Source: Cristatella mucedo (lineage: Eukaryota > Bryozoa > Phylactolaemata > Cristatellidae). Taken from it: a stretch of 42,500 bases of DNA. The stretch's first letter is position 1. The number at the start of each line of letters is the position of its first letter. Of this stretch, positions 42,441 to 42,500 are shown one piece after another. The DNA lies in the NCBI GenBank assembly GCA_009760855.2, contig WPIO01000016.1, positions 5,697,501 through 5,740,000 on the forward strand, written 5' to 3'. Below the pieces are notes generated by a model. That model did no database searches and was not told the origin of the DNA. It saw only the letters and a program-made list of their open reading frames with translations. The position numbers were made by a program, and so were the translations under genes.

Positions 42441-42500
42441 GCGTAGCGAAAAGTACTTCACCTCCTCAACCCATACAACCCACGGGTCCTCTCTATTACT

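Overview
This window is animal (metazoan) nuclear DNA. It carries two spliced protein-coding genes with GT-AG introns, a high load of CR1-like LINEs and tRNA-derived SINEs, many long (TG)n, (CA)n, (CT)n, (CTG)n and (ACTC)n microsatellites, and no bacterial-style operons. The species cannot be named from the sequence; an invertebrate is the likeliest guess, but that is inference.

Layout. Positions 1-2270 are old CR1-like LINE fragments arranged head to head. Positions 3001-17090 (+) hold the last ten coding exons of a choline-transporter-like gene of the SLC44A2/4/5 type: 434 complete codons, with the same reading frame kept across all nine internal introns. The N-terminal exons lie upstream of the window. 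Its introns have taken in two LINE families, SINE pieces, hairpins and microsatellites. One LINE tail ends 8 bp before a splice acceptor. Positions 17091-26809 separate two convergent genes and hold LINE relics plus two CpG-rich blocks that look like solo LTRs. Positions 32715-26810 (-) hold all seven coding exons of a NEK6/NEK7-like mitotic kinase (321 aa), with an unusual Gln/Ala/Pro-rich tail. Its start codon lies 2 bp inside an exon, so a non-coding first exon is expected upstream. From 33000 to the end no gene is secure: there are LINE and SINE relics, a possible hAT-type terminus, two CpG-rich GC blocks (about 34900-35250 and 41870-42440), and several palindromes.

The two genes show no functional link; one is a membrane transporter-like protein and the other a cytosolic/spindle kinase. 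The clearest system in the window is the retroelement pair. A CR1-like LINE with a YADD reverse transcriptase and a tRNA-headed SINE share the same 3' hairpin, whose stem is kept by G-T wobble pairs in a diverged copy. This implies that the SINE borrows the LINE machinery. Exon boundaries were assigned by reading frame, splice consensus and similarity to remembered family sequence, not by alignment software.
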